From: Arachis hypogaea
Lineage: Eukaryota; Streptophyta; Magnoliopsida; Fabales; Fabaceae
Direction of reading: 5' to 3'
Length of the DNA: 64,000 nucleotides
NCBI RefSeq assembly: GCF_003086295.3
Contig: NC_092042.1
Span: forward strand, 44,514,137 to 44,578,136
Shown here: piece by piece, positions 11,622 through 22,863 of the stretch
How positions within the stretch are numbered: the stretch's first letter is position 1
Layout: each line of letters begins with the position of its first letter
The notes under the pieces: model-generated
Database searches by the model: none
The model's input: only the letters and a program-made list of their open reading frames with translations
Told to the model about the DNA's origin: nothing
Made by a program: the position numbers and the translations under genes

Positions 11622-13667
11622 ATGGCGAACAACTTGGGCACAACCACAGTTGCTTACACCCTCACTGAAGGCCAGTCAAACAACTGGCCACCTTTCTTCA
11701 ACGGGAAGAACTATTCCTACTGGAAAGAAAGGATAAGGATCTTCATCCAATCCATTGACTTCAACATATGGAAGATCGTTGTGAGCGGTCCAAAGATCCC
11801 AACAAAAACAAGTGCTGATGGAGTGGTGACTCCAAAAGAAGAAGCTGAATGGAATGAAGATGATAAGAAGAAGATAGAGCTGAATGCTAAAGCAATCAAC
11901 CTTTTTCACTGTGCTATCAGCTTTGAAGAGTACCGGAAGGTGTCTAGATGCAAGACAGCCAAAGAAATCTAGGAAAAACTCCAGGTTATACACGAAGGCA
12001 CTAAACAAGTCAAAGAAACGAGGATTGATATGTTGCGAAAAGAATATGAGATGTTTAGCATGAAGGATGGAGAAAGCATTGATGAAGCGTTTGAGAGATT
12101 CTCAATCATAATCAACAACCTTGATGCTATGGGTACAAACTATGCAGAACAAACCTTGGTGAGAAAACTCCTTAGAAGCCTCACAAAAGAGTGGGAAAAC
12201 ACTACCACTATCCTAACCGAGAGTAACAACATAAGTCCCATAACCTATGATGAGCTGAGAGGAAAACTCCTTGCCTATGAAGCCACACACACAAACACAG
12301 ACTCAAAGAAAAAGGGAATAGCCCTCAAGTTACAAATAGAACCGAAAGAGAGTGAGTCTAGTGATGGTATTTCAGATGACGAGCTTCTGTTTTTTGCTAG
12401 GAGATTTAGAAGGATGATGAAGAGCAAGGGCAAATACAAGGGTTCAAGTTCAAAGGAGCACAAGATAGACTTGAGCAAGGTGACATGTCATCATTACAAG
12501 GAGGCTGGACACTTCAAGTCAAACTGTCCAAAGCTCAAAAAGGAGGACAAATGAAAGAAGGAAAGAAAGAAAGTACTTATGGCAGCTTGGGAGGATCTTG
12601 AGAATGATTCAAATGAAGAAGAAGAATCTGAAGGAGATGACAAAGACTGCTTCATGGCTGGAAACAACAATCTTGATGAGGTAAATTATTATGATTTGAC
12701 CATTGAGGACTTGCATGCTATTATTGATGATCTGACCTCAAACACCTCAAAACTGCTTGACAAATACAATGAATGCAGATCTGAAAGAGATGTGTTAAGA
12801 GCTGAAAATGAATTTTTAAAAGAAAAAATGAGGGAAACTGAATGTGCTTTGGATATCATTGAAGAAAACAGATTTCTAAAATCTGAACTTGAAAAATTAA
12901 AAGGAAATCACATTGTGGATCCTTCACATGAGTTAATTGCTGAAAATAAAAGATTAAATGATATGATTAAAAGACTGAATGGTGACTTAGCAAAATTTGC
13001 TCAAGGTTCTAGTAACTTGGACAAATTACTTGCAAGTCAAAGGCCATTGTTTGAAAAATCTGGCTTAGGCTACATAGCCAAGGAAGATGCAGTTTCTAAT
13101 ATTTCCTCTATAAAATTTGTGGCTTCTTCATCAAATACCAAAACTATACCAAACAAATCTGGTATTGAAAATACTCCAACACTTGAAGAAAAATTTGATG
13201 AAGAAACTAAGCCTTCACCAAGAACTGAATCGAGTTCAAACCAACCAGGTTGGGGTTTCATTTCGAAAAGTGAGGCTGTTTTCAAAAAACCACCATTTTA
13301 CAACAAAGCCTCATATTCGAAAGGTAAAAATATTCTAAGAAATTCTGGTGAAAATGCTTTTGTAAAGAGGAATAACTTTAATAAAAATCAGTTTGTCAAA
13401 AGAAATGCACCTCCTCCAAAAACCAGAAAATTTCAACACTTTAATCATTTCAAGCAATATAACTCACCTCAGTTTCAGCAACACACCTCAGAAAATTATT
13501 GTGTTAATTGCAAGAAATTTGGTCACTCATATGAACAATGCTTCATTGAAAAGAGAATTGTAGGAAACAAAGTCTACAATGTTGTCTGTGATTTCAATGC
13601 ACTTGGGCAACCAAGATGGATTAACTTCAAAGGATCCAAATTAATTTGGATACCTAAGGCTACTTGA
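11622..13667 (+). pseudogene. SIRE-type gag
   Basis: Gag forms the virus-like particle and packages the RNA. The ATG at 11622 lies 60 bp after the LTR. One frame runs to 13667, broken by TAG at 11970-11972 and TGA at 12552-12554. The N-terminal part has the UBN2/gag-like WPPFFNGKNYSYWKERI segment. A first CCHC box near 12485-12526 has its second Cys replaced by Tyr (CHHYKEAGHFKSNC). A long coiled-coil-like Glu/Lys/Leu region follows (12670-13000), and a second, intact knuckle CVNCKKFGHSYEQC near 13500. Pol continues in the -1 frame and overlaps the gag stop by a few bases. Confidence 0.85.
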
Positions 13668-16600
13668 AACTCATCATGCAGATTTGCCTAGCATCGAAGA
13701 ACAAAAAGGACATGTGGTACATGGATAGTGGATGTTCAAGGCACATGACTGGAAGGTCAACCTACTTCATCAAACTAAATAAGTATGATGGAGGTTTTGT
13801 GACCTTTGGAGATGATGGTAAAGGTAAAATCATTGCTATTGGAAAAGTAGGAAATAAGCAATCTACTTTCATTGATGATGTGCTTTTGGTATGTGGTTTA
13901 AAGCACAATCTTTTGAGTATAAGTCAGCTGTGTGATTTAGGATATTTAGTTGTTTTCAAAAGGCTTGAATGCTGTGTTGTTAATGAAAAAACAAATGAAG
14001 TGATGTTTGTTGCCAAGCGTTTCAATAATATGTATGGACTTACTCTTGATGAACTAAAGGATCAAAATGTAGCTTGTCTTCACTCTAAAAAATCTGAAAA
14101 GTGGTTATGGCACAAGAGATTGGGACATGCAAGTATGTTTCAAATAAACAAACTTGTAAAGAAAGAATTAGTAAGAGGTCTTCCTTTGATAAAGTTTGAC
14201 AAAGACATCACTTGTGATGCTTGCCAAATGGGAAAACAAACAAAAAGTTCTTTTAAACCAAAGGAAGACATCTCTACTAAAAGACCACTTGAGTTGCTAC
14301 ACATTGATTTATTTGGTCCAACAAGAACTCAAAGCCTAGGTGGTAAACATTATGGTTTAGTAATTGTGGATGACTACACTAGGTTTGGTTGGGTTTTATT
14401 TCTTGCACACAAAAATGAAGCCTTTTCGGCCTTTGAACCTTTTTGCAAGAAAATTCAAAATGAAAAGGATTTGAAAATCTCTTCTATAAGAAGTGATCAT
14501 GGAACTGAATTTGAAAATAATTTGTTTGAATCCTTTTCTAAGGAATTTGGAATATCTCCCAACTTCTCTTGTCCAAGAACACCACAACAAAATGGTGTTG
14601 TGGAAAGAATAAATAGAAGCATACAAGAGATGACAAGAGCTATGCTTTGTGACAGTAATGTTCCAAAATTCCTTTGGGCTGAAGCGGTTAACACAGCTTG
14701 CCATATTTTAAATAGAACAATCATAAGGAAATTTTTGAGGAAAACCCCTTATGAACTTTGGAAAGGCTACCCACCAAACTTAGATTATTTACACATCTTT
14801 GGATGCAAATGTTTTGTTTTAAATAACAAAGAAAATTTGGGTAAATTTGATCCAAAGGCTTATGAGTGTTTGTTTGTAGGATATTCCACAACTAGTAAAG
14901 CATATAGGGTTTATCATCAAGATGCTAGAATTATTAAAGAGTCCATACATGTTACATTTTGTGATACTAACTTGGTGCAAAGCATTTTGGAAGATTGTGA
15001 TGCAGGAAATCAAGCTCAAAAGGAGGATGAAACCGCTCAAAATCAAGGAAAAGAAAATTCTGGACAAACTGAACCAGAAATTGCAAATGCTGAAAATTCA
15101 AGAGACAATTCCATTTTGTCTCATGAATCTGAAGGAAATCCTGCGGCCAGCAGCGCCCAGAATCCCTTGGTGACTGAATCTACCTCCAAATCCACCAGAC
15201 CTCGTGAGTGGAGATTCTTGAAGAATTATCCTGAGGAATTTGTCATTGGGGACGTCTTTCATGGAGTGCAAACAAGGTCTTCCACTAGAAAGGCCAATGA
15301 AGGATCCAACATTGCCCTTCTATCACAAATAGAGCCTCAAAATGTTAAGGAAGCACTCAGTGACCCATCTTGGGTTAAAGCTATGGAGGATGAGCTTCTT
15401 GAGTTTGAAAAGAACCAAGTATGGACTTTGGTTCCAAGGCCAAGTGGAAAGAAAGTGACCGGCACCAAGTGGATATTTCGGAACAAGTTGGGAGAAGATG
15501 ATAGCATTGCAAGAAACAAGGCAAGGCTAGTGGCTCAAGGATATGACCAAGAGGAAGGAATAGACTTTGATGAATCCTTCGCCCCTGTTGCCCGAATGGA
15601 AGCCATAAGAGTTCTCTTAGCTTATGCTGCATTTTGTGGTTTTAAATTATATCAAATGGATGTGAAATGTGCATTTTTGAATGGTGTGATAGATAGAGAA
15701 GTATATGTGGAGCAGCCTCCTGGTTTTGAAAATAAAAAACATTCAAATCATGTTTTCAAATTATCTAAAGCTCTCTATGGTTTAAGACAAGCTCCTAGAG
15801 CTTGGTATGAGAGACTTAGCTCTTTTCTTTTGAAAAATGGTTTTCAAAGAGGCACCACTGACACAACTCTATTTATCAATAACTCTAATGATTCTTTTAT
15901 TCTAGTCCAAATATATGTTGATGACATTATTTTTGGATCAGCCAATGAATCCCTTTGTTCTGAATTTGGAAAACTCATGACAAGCGAATTTGACATGAGT
16001 ATGATGGGTGAACTTAATTTTTTTCTTGGGCTGCAAATTAAACAAACTGAAAATGGTATTTTCATTCATCAAGAAAAGTATGCCAAGGAATTAGTTAAGA
16101 AATTTGGTATGGAAAATGCCAAACCCATGGGAACTCCCATGCATCCTAGTTCTAAATTAGATAAGGGAGAAACCGAGAAAGATGTTGATGAGACTAGGTA
16201 TAAAGGGATGATTTGTTCTCTTATGTACTTAACTTCCTCTAGACCTGATATTGTACAAAGTGTTGGATTGTGTTCTAGGTTCCAATCCAAACCTAAAGAG
16301 TCACATCTTTCTGCAGTTAAAAGGATCATTAGATATGTTCATGGCACATCCAATTTTGGTCTATGGTATCCTAAGATTGATGATTTTTCTGCAGTTGGTT
16401 ATTGTGATGCAGATTTTGCTGGTGATAGAGTTGATAGAAGGAGCACTTCTGGTTTATGTTGCTTCTTTGGAAAGTCCTTAAATGTTTGGTCAAGTAAGAA
16501 GCAACCAACAGTGGTCTTATCCACTGCAGAGGCTGAGTATATAGCTGCTTCTTCTTGCTGTTCTCAGCTTTTATGGTTAAAAACACAGCTTACTGATTAC

Positions 16601-16800
16601 AAATTAAAGGCTGAAAATATTCCCTTGATGTGTGATAATAGAGTGCCATTAATATTTCTAAAAATCCAGTCTTGCACTCTAGGACTAAACATATTGAGGT
16701 GAAATTTCACTCAATAAGAGAACATGTCCAAAAGGAGGATATTTGCATTCAATTTGTTAAATCAGAGGAGCAATTGGCAGATATTTTACAAAACCATTAG
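13664..16800 (+). pseudogene. SIRE-type pol (protease, integrase, RT, RNase H)
   Basis: An open stretch of 1012 codons (13664-16702). Protease has the active-site motif DSG at residue 21. The integrase zinc region is H150/H154/C184/C187, and the catalytic triad is D215, D278, E314 with the DDX35E spacing. RT carries YVDD at residues 751-754 (15914-15925), and RNase H has the copia STAEAEY motif near 16520. The C-terminal end is broken by a frameshift near 16645 and a second near 16790, so the last RNase H segment is out of frame. It would act in the cytoplasmic particle and in nuclear integration. There is no ATG before the protease; the frame is entered from gag. Confidence 0.93.
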
Positions 16801-17443
16801 CTGAGGATAGATTCTGTATGCTTAGGACTTGTCTAGGAATTCTGAGTTATGATTCTTTATTTGAAAAATGCTGATGTACTTGGTGGAGCTTTTTGTCTCA
16901 TGAACAGGTATGAGACAACTCTAGGCAGGTGATGAACGCTTCCTTCAAGTTAGTGTGTTCTGGGCTTACTTCAAGTGGATCAACCTCAAATCAGATCTGA
17001 GTAGTCCTATATGTTACACAGAAATCCAAACCACATATGGGCCCAATATGAATGTTACATTCTTGCTTACTTGATTTTTGATGGCTTGTGTGCTTAAGTC
17101 TTCCTTAAAAGTTTTTTTGTGTGTGTTTTGTGGCCCGAAAAGGTTTTCAAGCTAATTAAGTTTTTTTTTCAAAAAGGGTTTCAGTCTAATTTTGTTGTCT
17201 TTCAAAATTTAAAATTTAATTTCCTGTTTCTTTTTATTAAATCAAATAAAATCTTTCTTGAATGATGTCATGTCTTTTCAAGTCTTTTCAAATGGTGATG
17301 CAGTTGCATGGTTTTAGAAATCCACTTTTTGGGTATGGTTACCAACACTCCCTCTCTTCCCTCCATAACTTCTCCACACACTCTTCGCCTTCTTCCCACT
17401 CACTTTACTGCTTATCTTCCCTCAAAAGATTGAATCTAACCAA

Positions 17444-18947
17444 ATGAGGAAGAAAACCATTGCAAAAAGGGCTCCTCGTGAAAAGATTTACAAGCTACCC
17501 ACCAAACCTGCAACTCGCTCCCAAGACCGAACCTTCACGCCTTCACCCTCTCCTCCTACCTCTCCTCCTCGCTCTAGTCCCATGGCCCAAACCAAGACCA
17601 TGCCAAGGATCCCTGTCTCAGCCAAGCCGACGCCACCGCCAAAGGCTACATCTTCCAAGCCTGGCTCCTCAAAACCTGGTTTTGCAAAGCCATCCTCATC
17701 CAAAGGGAAGCGTCCGGCAACGGAGGAACCTGTTCCTGAACCACCACAACCCAGGGCAAGGTCAGTTCCTGTGCAATCACAGAGAGGTAAAACTCGAGTT
17801 CCTCTCAAATCAGTTAGTGAACCTGACATTGGGCCGTTTGATCACAAAGCTCACTTTTTGACCTCTCATTCGAACTATAACCCTTATAGATTCAAATCTG
17901 CCATGAACAATGATTTTTATGAAGGGGTTATCCAGTATCGTACCCTGTGTCCTTTAATTCTCGCTGATTTGCCATCTTTGAAAAGAAAAGGTTTTCCTTT
18001 TGTTGACAACTTAATTTTTCTGGACTGGAATCACCTTGTTGGTCAAAGAGTTTTATGCAAACATGACTTATCATGAAGGTACTGCTCATTCGTATGTCAA
18101 GGGCTGAGATATAGTTTTAAACAATGAGACCATCAGTGATGCTTTGAAGTATACTGATGTTGGGCCTTGTGCCTACACGTCAGTTAAGTGGGATGAAGGA
18201 GTTGGTGTTTCTTACAATGATGCCCTAGCTTGTATTTGTGAACATGTCTCCTTAATAGATGGCATTACACCCACACACAAAGCCCTAGGATATAAACATG
18301 CTTAGTTGCACCGAATGGTCAACCACATTATACTTCCCCAAAGTGGTTCATATTAAAGGGTTTCATACACTGACACTCTTGTTTTATATGCCATTCTCAC
18401 CAAAACTGAAATTTTATTTGCATATTTGATGGTTAGATACATGTTTGATTCTGTTAGAAGTGAAAAGGATAAAGCTCTTCCTTATGGCATGTTTCTAACT
18501 TGTATTTTTGAGTATTTTGGTGTTGACTTGACCAATGAGAAATATAAAAATAGACATTCATATCTAAAGGGAGGTGGTTCAGTGAAACAGAACAAAGGAC
18601 CCACTAGATCTGAAAGAGTTGTCCTAGATGATGAAGATGATGAGTTTGTCCCCGAGGATTCTCCTGCTCCTTCCACTGAGGGAACATCCATCTCCACTGG
18701 AAAGAAATCTACTCTGCTAAATGTGGTTAAGGATGTTGCTCAAGAGTTTGTCTCCCAATCAAATCACTTGATTGCCATGAGCAAGGAACAAAGGAAACTA
18801 GCTAGCAAGCATGAGAACTTTCTGAAGAAATCGAGGGATAGGGTGGCTGTGCTCATGACCTTCATTGATAACCTTCAAAATAATGAAGACGTTGCCACTG
18901 ATGTTGAAGAGGAAACTGCTTCGGAGGGGAGTGGTTTTGATGCCTAG
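17444..18947 (+). pseudogene. SIRE env-like ORF, broken into two pieces
   Basis: The third ORF of SIRE elements is often called env-like; its function is not established. Piece one (17444-18076, 210 codons) starts with a basic segment and a long Pro/Ser/Lys-rich stretch (residues about 28-100), then GPFDHKAHFLTS and a hydrophobic region. Piece two (18426-18947, 173 codons) is acidic in the middle (DDEDDEF) and ends in a helix with coiled-coil character. Stops and shifts separate them (18077-18425). I see no convincing signal peptide or fusion-type membrane segment in this copy. Confidence 0.7.
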
Positions 18948-19165
18948 ATTTTGCCTCATGAAAACTGTTGCTGCTGCTCTTTTTGTCTCATGAATTCTAT
19001 TTATTTTACTACTCTTGAACTGTTTTATTTTGGATGACTGTAATAACTCTAAATACTGCTGCACTGTTGATAGTTTAGTTAGGACTTTGAACTGTGATCT
19101 AACCTTTCTTGCAGGATTTGTTTTACTGTTTTTGTTGATCTTGCTAGTCGTCCACCCTTGATGAC

Positions 19166-19582
19166 AAAAGGGGGAGTAATAGTAGGATAAGCAATTTTTA
19201 GGATAAGCAATTTTTTTGGCATTGATGCAGCTATCAGTATTTCTTTTGAAATTTTTTAATTGCTGCACTAAAATTTGATTCTACATGCTGAATACTGATG
19301 CTGATGATATTAGCTTGATGATTGGGCTGATTATGTGATGTTGCTCATTTGATATTCCTTATACAAGATATAGTGTGCATAGCTCTTTATTGTGCTTTCT
19401 TTAAGTACAATGTGAAACAGGGACAAAGAGGAAAGCATAAATCTAGGGGGAGCTAATATTGAAAAGGAAAGGGGGAGCAACATAAAAGCAAATGACAAAT
19501 ATCAAAGGGAGTTTCCAAACCTTACTCAAACTCAATTCCTTTTGATTATTGCTTAAATCATGTTTGTCATCAAGGGGGAGAT
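19166..19582 (+). repeat. Repeated polypurine-tract-like motifs and true PPT
   Basis: AAAGGGGGAG-type runs occur at 19166-19176, 19445-19452, 19468-19477 and 19571-19580. The last one touches the 3' LTR and is the functional PPT position for plus-strand priming. Between 18948 and 19582 there is no coding sequence. Confidence 0.8.
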
Positions 19583-21218
19583 TGTTGAGTTAAGAAATTA
19601 ACTAAATTAATTAATGATGACAAACATTATTTTTGGGCAAAATAAATAATTAGTGTTAAATGTTAATAAGTATATGTTGCTAATTATTTATTTCATGTTG
19701 CAGGCCAAATTCATTTTAAGCAGCCCAAATGGTATAATAATAATTTAGCAAGGCTGATGGGTAAATAAACAAACTCAGCCCAAAAGAAACAAAGCCAAAG
19801 GATCTGATGGGCCAACCGGGTTGCTTAATGAAAATTCAATCCAAACCCATATCCATCTTACAAAGCTTCTTTTGTAAGATTGAAGTCTTCTCCCTCTTGA
19901 AGTGCAACGTTCCTCTACTTTCTGACCAAGTCAAATCAACTTCAGAAAAAGTAAGAAAGAGAGAGAGCTTCTTCACTAAGCTAGAAACCAAAGAAGCAAG
20001 AAAGAGAGAGTTGAAGCTTGAAGCACAGAAGCTAAAAACAGAAATTCCAAACCAAATCAAGCTTAAGAAAGGTAATCCATCTCATCTTGCATGCATCAGA
20101 TCTTCATCCCTTCTTCCCAACTCTCTGCTCTATCTGAAAATGGCATTCAAAAGAAAAGTTGATCTCTGTTCTTCACTGCTACAAATCCACGGTCACAAGA
20201 GATTCTTGGGGACCAAGTTGCATCTCTATGGTTCAGATTTGGTTGACCATTGGAAGACAATTTCAGTTACTCCTTCATGGCTTTCGGTCAAGTTGGAAAA
20301 GTCAGAAGCAAAGGTCCTACTTTGATGTTTGAGAAGAAAAAGTGAGCTTGTAGGTTGGTAAAGCTCAGTGCTCAAGGAGTTGACCTAGGAAGATAAACCC
20401 ATCAACATGCAAGGAGATAAAAGAGGTTTGCTGTTCATTCAGAAACCAAGGAGAGAAAACCAGAGTGTGAGAACAGTGTCCTGAAAAGGAGTTCCTCTAC
20501 TTGGATAATGCTTACTTTCAAAGAAGCATTCGGCCAATACTGAAGAACTGTATCTGAGGTTTGCGAATCTGGTTTTGCACATAGCAAAGAGGCTGCTGAT
20601 GAAATCAATCTCCTTCATTTTTTACTGATTGTAATGTACTTTTCTAAGTTTATCTTTCTGTAATTTCTTGTGAGAAAAGGCATATTGAGAAAGCTCAAGA
20701 AAAAGCCATGAGTGAAAAAAGGCTGAGTGAAACACTTGAGAGAAAAGTCTAGAGTTATTTTCATATTTCTTTAGGATGGTTAAGTGTCTTGTATCTTGTA
20801 CCTGTAAGGTATCCCTTTCTTAGTTGGGTTAGCACTAAGAGGGATAGTTAGGTATTAGCATAGCTAATGTCAAGTTAGGTTAGAACTTAAGTGTGAAAGG
20901 ATTGGGTCAATCCTGTGTTATTGGTGTATGTAATACTGTTAACTATAGTGAAATTCTTCCATAGTTGTGGAGGAGACTTGATGTAGGTTGCATAGCACAA
21001 GGCAACCGAACTAAGATACATGCTGGTGTTAGCTTTTCTCTTCTTTACTGTGTTCTGTTTTCTGATATTCATGAGACAAAAATAAATTGTCTCATAAATT
21101 TCCACTGCTGAGTTCAAACAGAATCAAAACTGCAAATTTGTTTTAAAAGGGTAATAACAGCAACCAAAAAGGAAGGCATAGATTCAACCCCCCTTCTCTA
21201 AGCCTACCACAACCTTCA
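19583..21218 (+). repeat. SIRE-type 3' LTR
   Basis: 1,636 bp, starting TGTTGAG directly after the GGGGGAGAT tract and followed by the gaagt duplication. Confidence 0.95.
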
Positions 21219-21223
21219 GAAGT

Positions 21224-21573
21224 TCTATTGGGAAGCACACATATTAAAGGATATGCGGTACATGCTTTCCCAATATTTGTAAAGTGAAACTTTTCACTAG
21301 TATAAATAGGGGAATAAGGCTGAGGGTTTTACACACAAGCAAGTAATAAGAAATCAATTCTCTCTTTATGTTGGTATCAAATACTCTTCTCTTTATATTA
21401 CTACTACAATTCTCTCTCTTCTTTTATTTTATAAGTATTTTAAATACTCTTTCCTATTACTCTTTACATATAATATTAATAACAATATTAATCATCTTTA
21501 TTATATTGAGATAGTAATTGTAGTACTAAAGTCTTCTATTTATACTTCTTTATTTGATATTTATTTTACAACA
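21224..21573 (+). repeat. Outer copia 5' LTR, second part
   Basis: 350 bp matching 26627-26976, including the TATA box TATAAATAGG at 21301-21310. Ends TTTACAACA, followed by a weak CGTTATCAGG primer-site match. Confidence 0.95.
21301..21310 (+). promoter_or_regulatory. Outer copia LTR TATA box
   Basis: TATAAATAGG, repeated at 26704-26713 in the 3' LTR. A classic plant core promoter match. Confidence 0.75.
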
Positions 21574-21633
21574 CGTTATCAGGAGGAGACTCTGATCAAA
21601 TTTTTAGGAAGACTCAGGTAAAATTTTTTTATT

Positions 21634-22596
21634 ATGTCAAAGCTCTCTCATCTTGAATTTAATGCTCTTGATATATCTGGAAACAATTATTCATCATGGA
21701 TACTAGATGCTGAAATTCATCTTGATTCAATGGATCTTGAAGATACCATTATAGATGAAAATAAAGCAACCCAAAAGGATAAAGCCAAAGCCATGATTTT
21801 TCTCCGTCGTCATCTTGACGAAGGATTGAAAAATGAATATCTCACATTAAAAGATCATGCAGATCTTTGGAAAGACCTTGAAGAAAGGTATAATCATCAG
21901 AAAATGGTGATACTTTCTCAAGCCCGATATGAATGGACGCATTTGCGTTTACAAGATTTTAAATCTATAAATGAATATAATTCTGCAATGTTTCGAATCA
22001 CCTCACGAATGAAATTGTGTGGGGAAAAAATAACTGATCATGATATGTTGGAGAAAACTTTCTCAACCTTCCATGCCTCGAATGTGCTCCTGCAGCAGCA
22101 GTATCGAGAGAAAGGGTTTAAAAAATATTCTGAGTTGATTTCTTGCCTTCTTGTTGCTGAACACAACAATGAGTTGTTATTGAAAAATCATGAAGTGCAC
22201 CCAGCTGGCGCTGCCCCATTTCCTGAAGTAAATGCGGCAAATTACCCCAGAAGAGGTAAATGGCAAGGTTTTAATAACAAGAAAAATTATGGGAGGAAAA
22301 AGAATTATATTCAAAAGAGAGGATCTCACCAGAAGTGGGATAAAGAAAGAAATATCGGGTAGAATAAATCAATAGAGGATAAGTGTTTCTGTTGTAGTGG
22401 AAAGGGCCATTGGTCACGTACTTGTCGTACCCCAAGGCACCTAGTCAATCTTTACCAGGCATCTTTGAAAAAGGATGACAAAGGAAAGGAAACAAATTTT
22501 GTTTCAAATGATGCTAAAAATTCCACCACTCATTATGATGTATCTGATTTCTTTGAGGATCCTGAAGGGAATGTTGGTCATTTGATCAATGATTGA
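21634..22596 (+). pseudogene. Outer copia gag
   Basis: One frame from ATG 21634 to TGA 22594-22596, interrupted by TAG at 22360-22362. It begins with the copia gag opening (NALDISGNNYSSWILDAEIH), has the WKDLEERYNHQK segment, and after the stop an intact CCHC knuckle CFCCSGKGHWSRTC (about 22387). About 320 codons in all. A 267-bp AT-rich spacer separates it from pol. In an active copy it would form the particle shell. Confidence 0.85.
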
Positions 22597-22863
22597 ATAG
22601 TTTAATATGTGAGATTGTTAAGTATCCATATAAATAAATAATATAAAGAACTTATTGTTAAGTTTTATTTTCTATGTATTTGAGTTTCAAATATGATGTA
22701 TATAAATAATGAAATATCAATGTTTATGAATTTTGAAATTATTAAATATGTCATGTTTTAAAATAAAATTTTTAGTATATGATATTATGTGCAGTATTTC
22801 TTAGAAAAATAATTCCGATCAAGTATTCAATTTAACTGTGCATACTGCTCATTTTATTATTAT

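Larger units (their letters stand above)
9927..21218 (+). mobile_element. SIRE/Maximus-type copia retrotransposon with env-like ORF, nested
   Basis: 11,292 bp with two 1,636-bp LTRs (9927-11562 and 19583-21218). Both start TGTTGAG and end CCTTCA. The target duplication gaagt is at 9922-9926 and 21219-21223. An initiator-Met-like primer site at 11565 and a polypurine tract at 19572-19582 fit. Internal order is gag, protease, integrase, RT, RNase H, then a Pro-rich env-like ORF, which is the hallmark of the SIRE lineage. I count about 41 LTR differences (about 2.5%). Several stops and shifts make this copy defective. Confidence 0.95.

Noticed and set aside
17444..18947. A true viral envelope gene
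   Set aside because: No signal peptide, membrane anchor or fusion-type segment is visible. 'Env-like' is only the positional name used for this ORF in SIRE elements.
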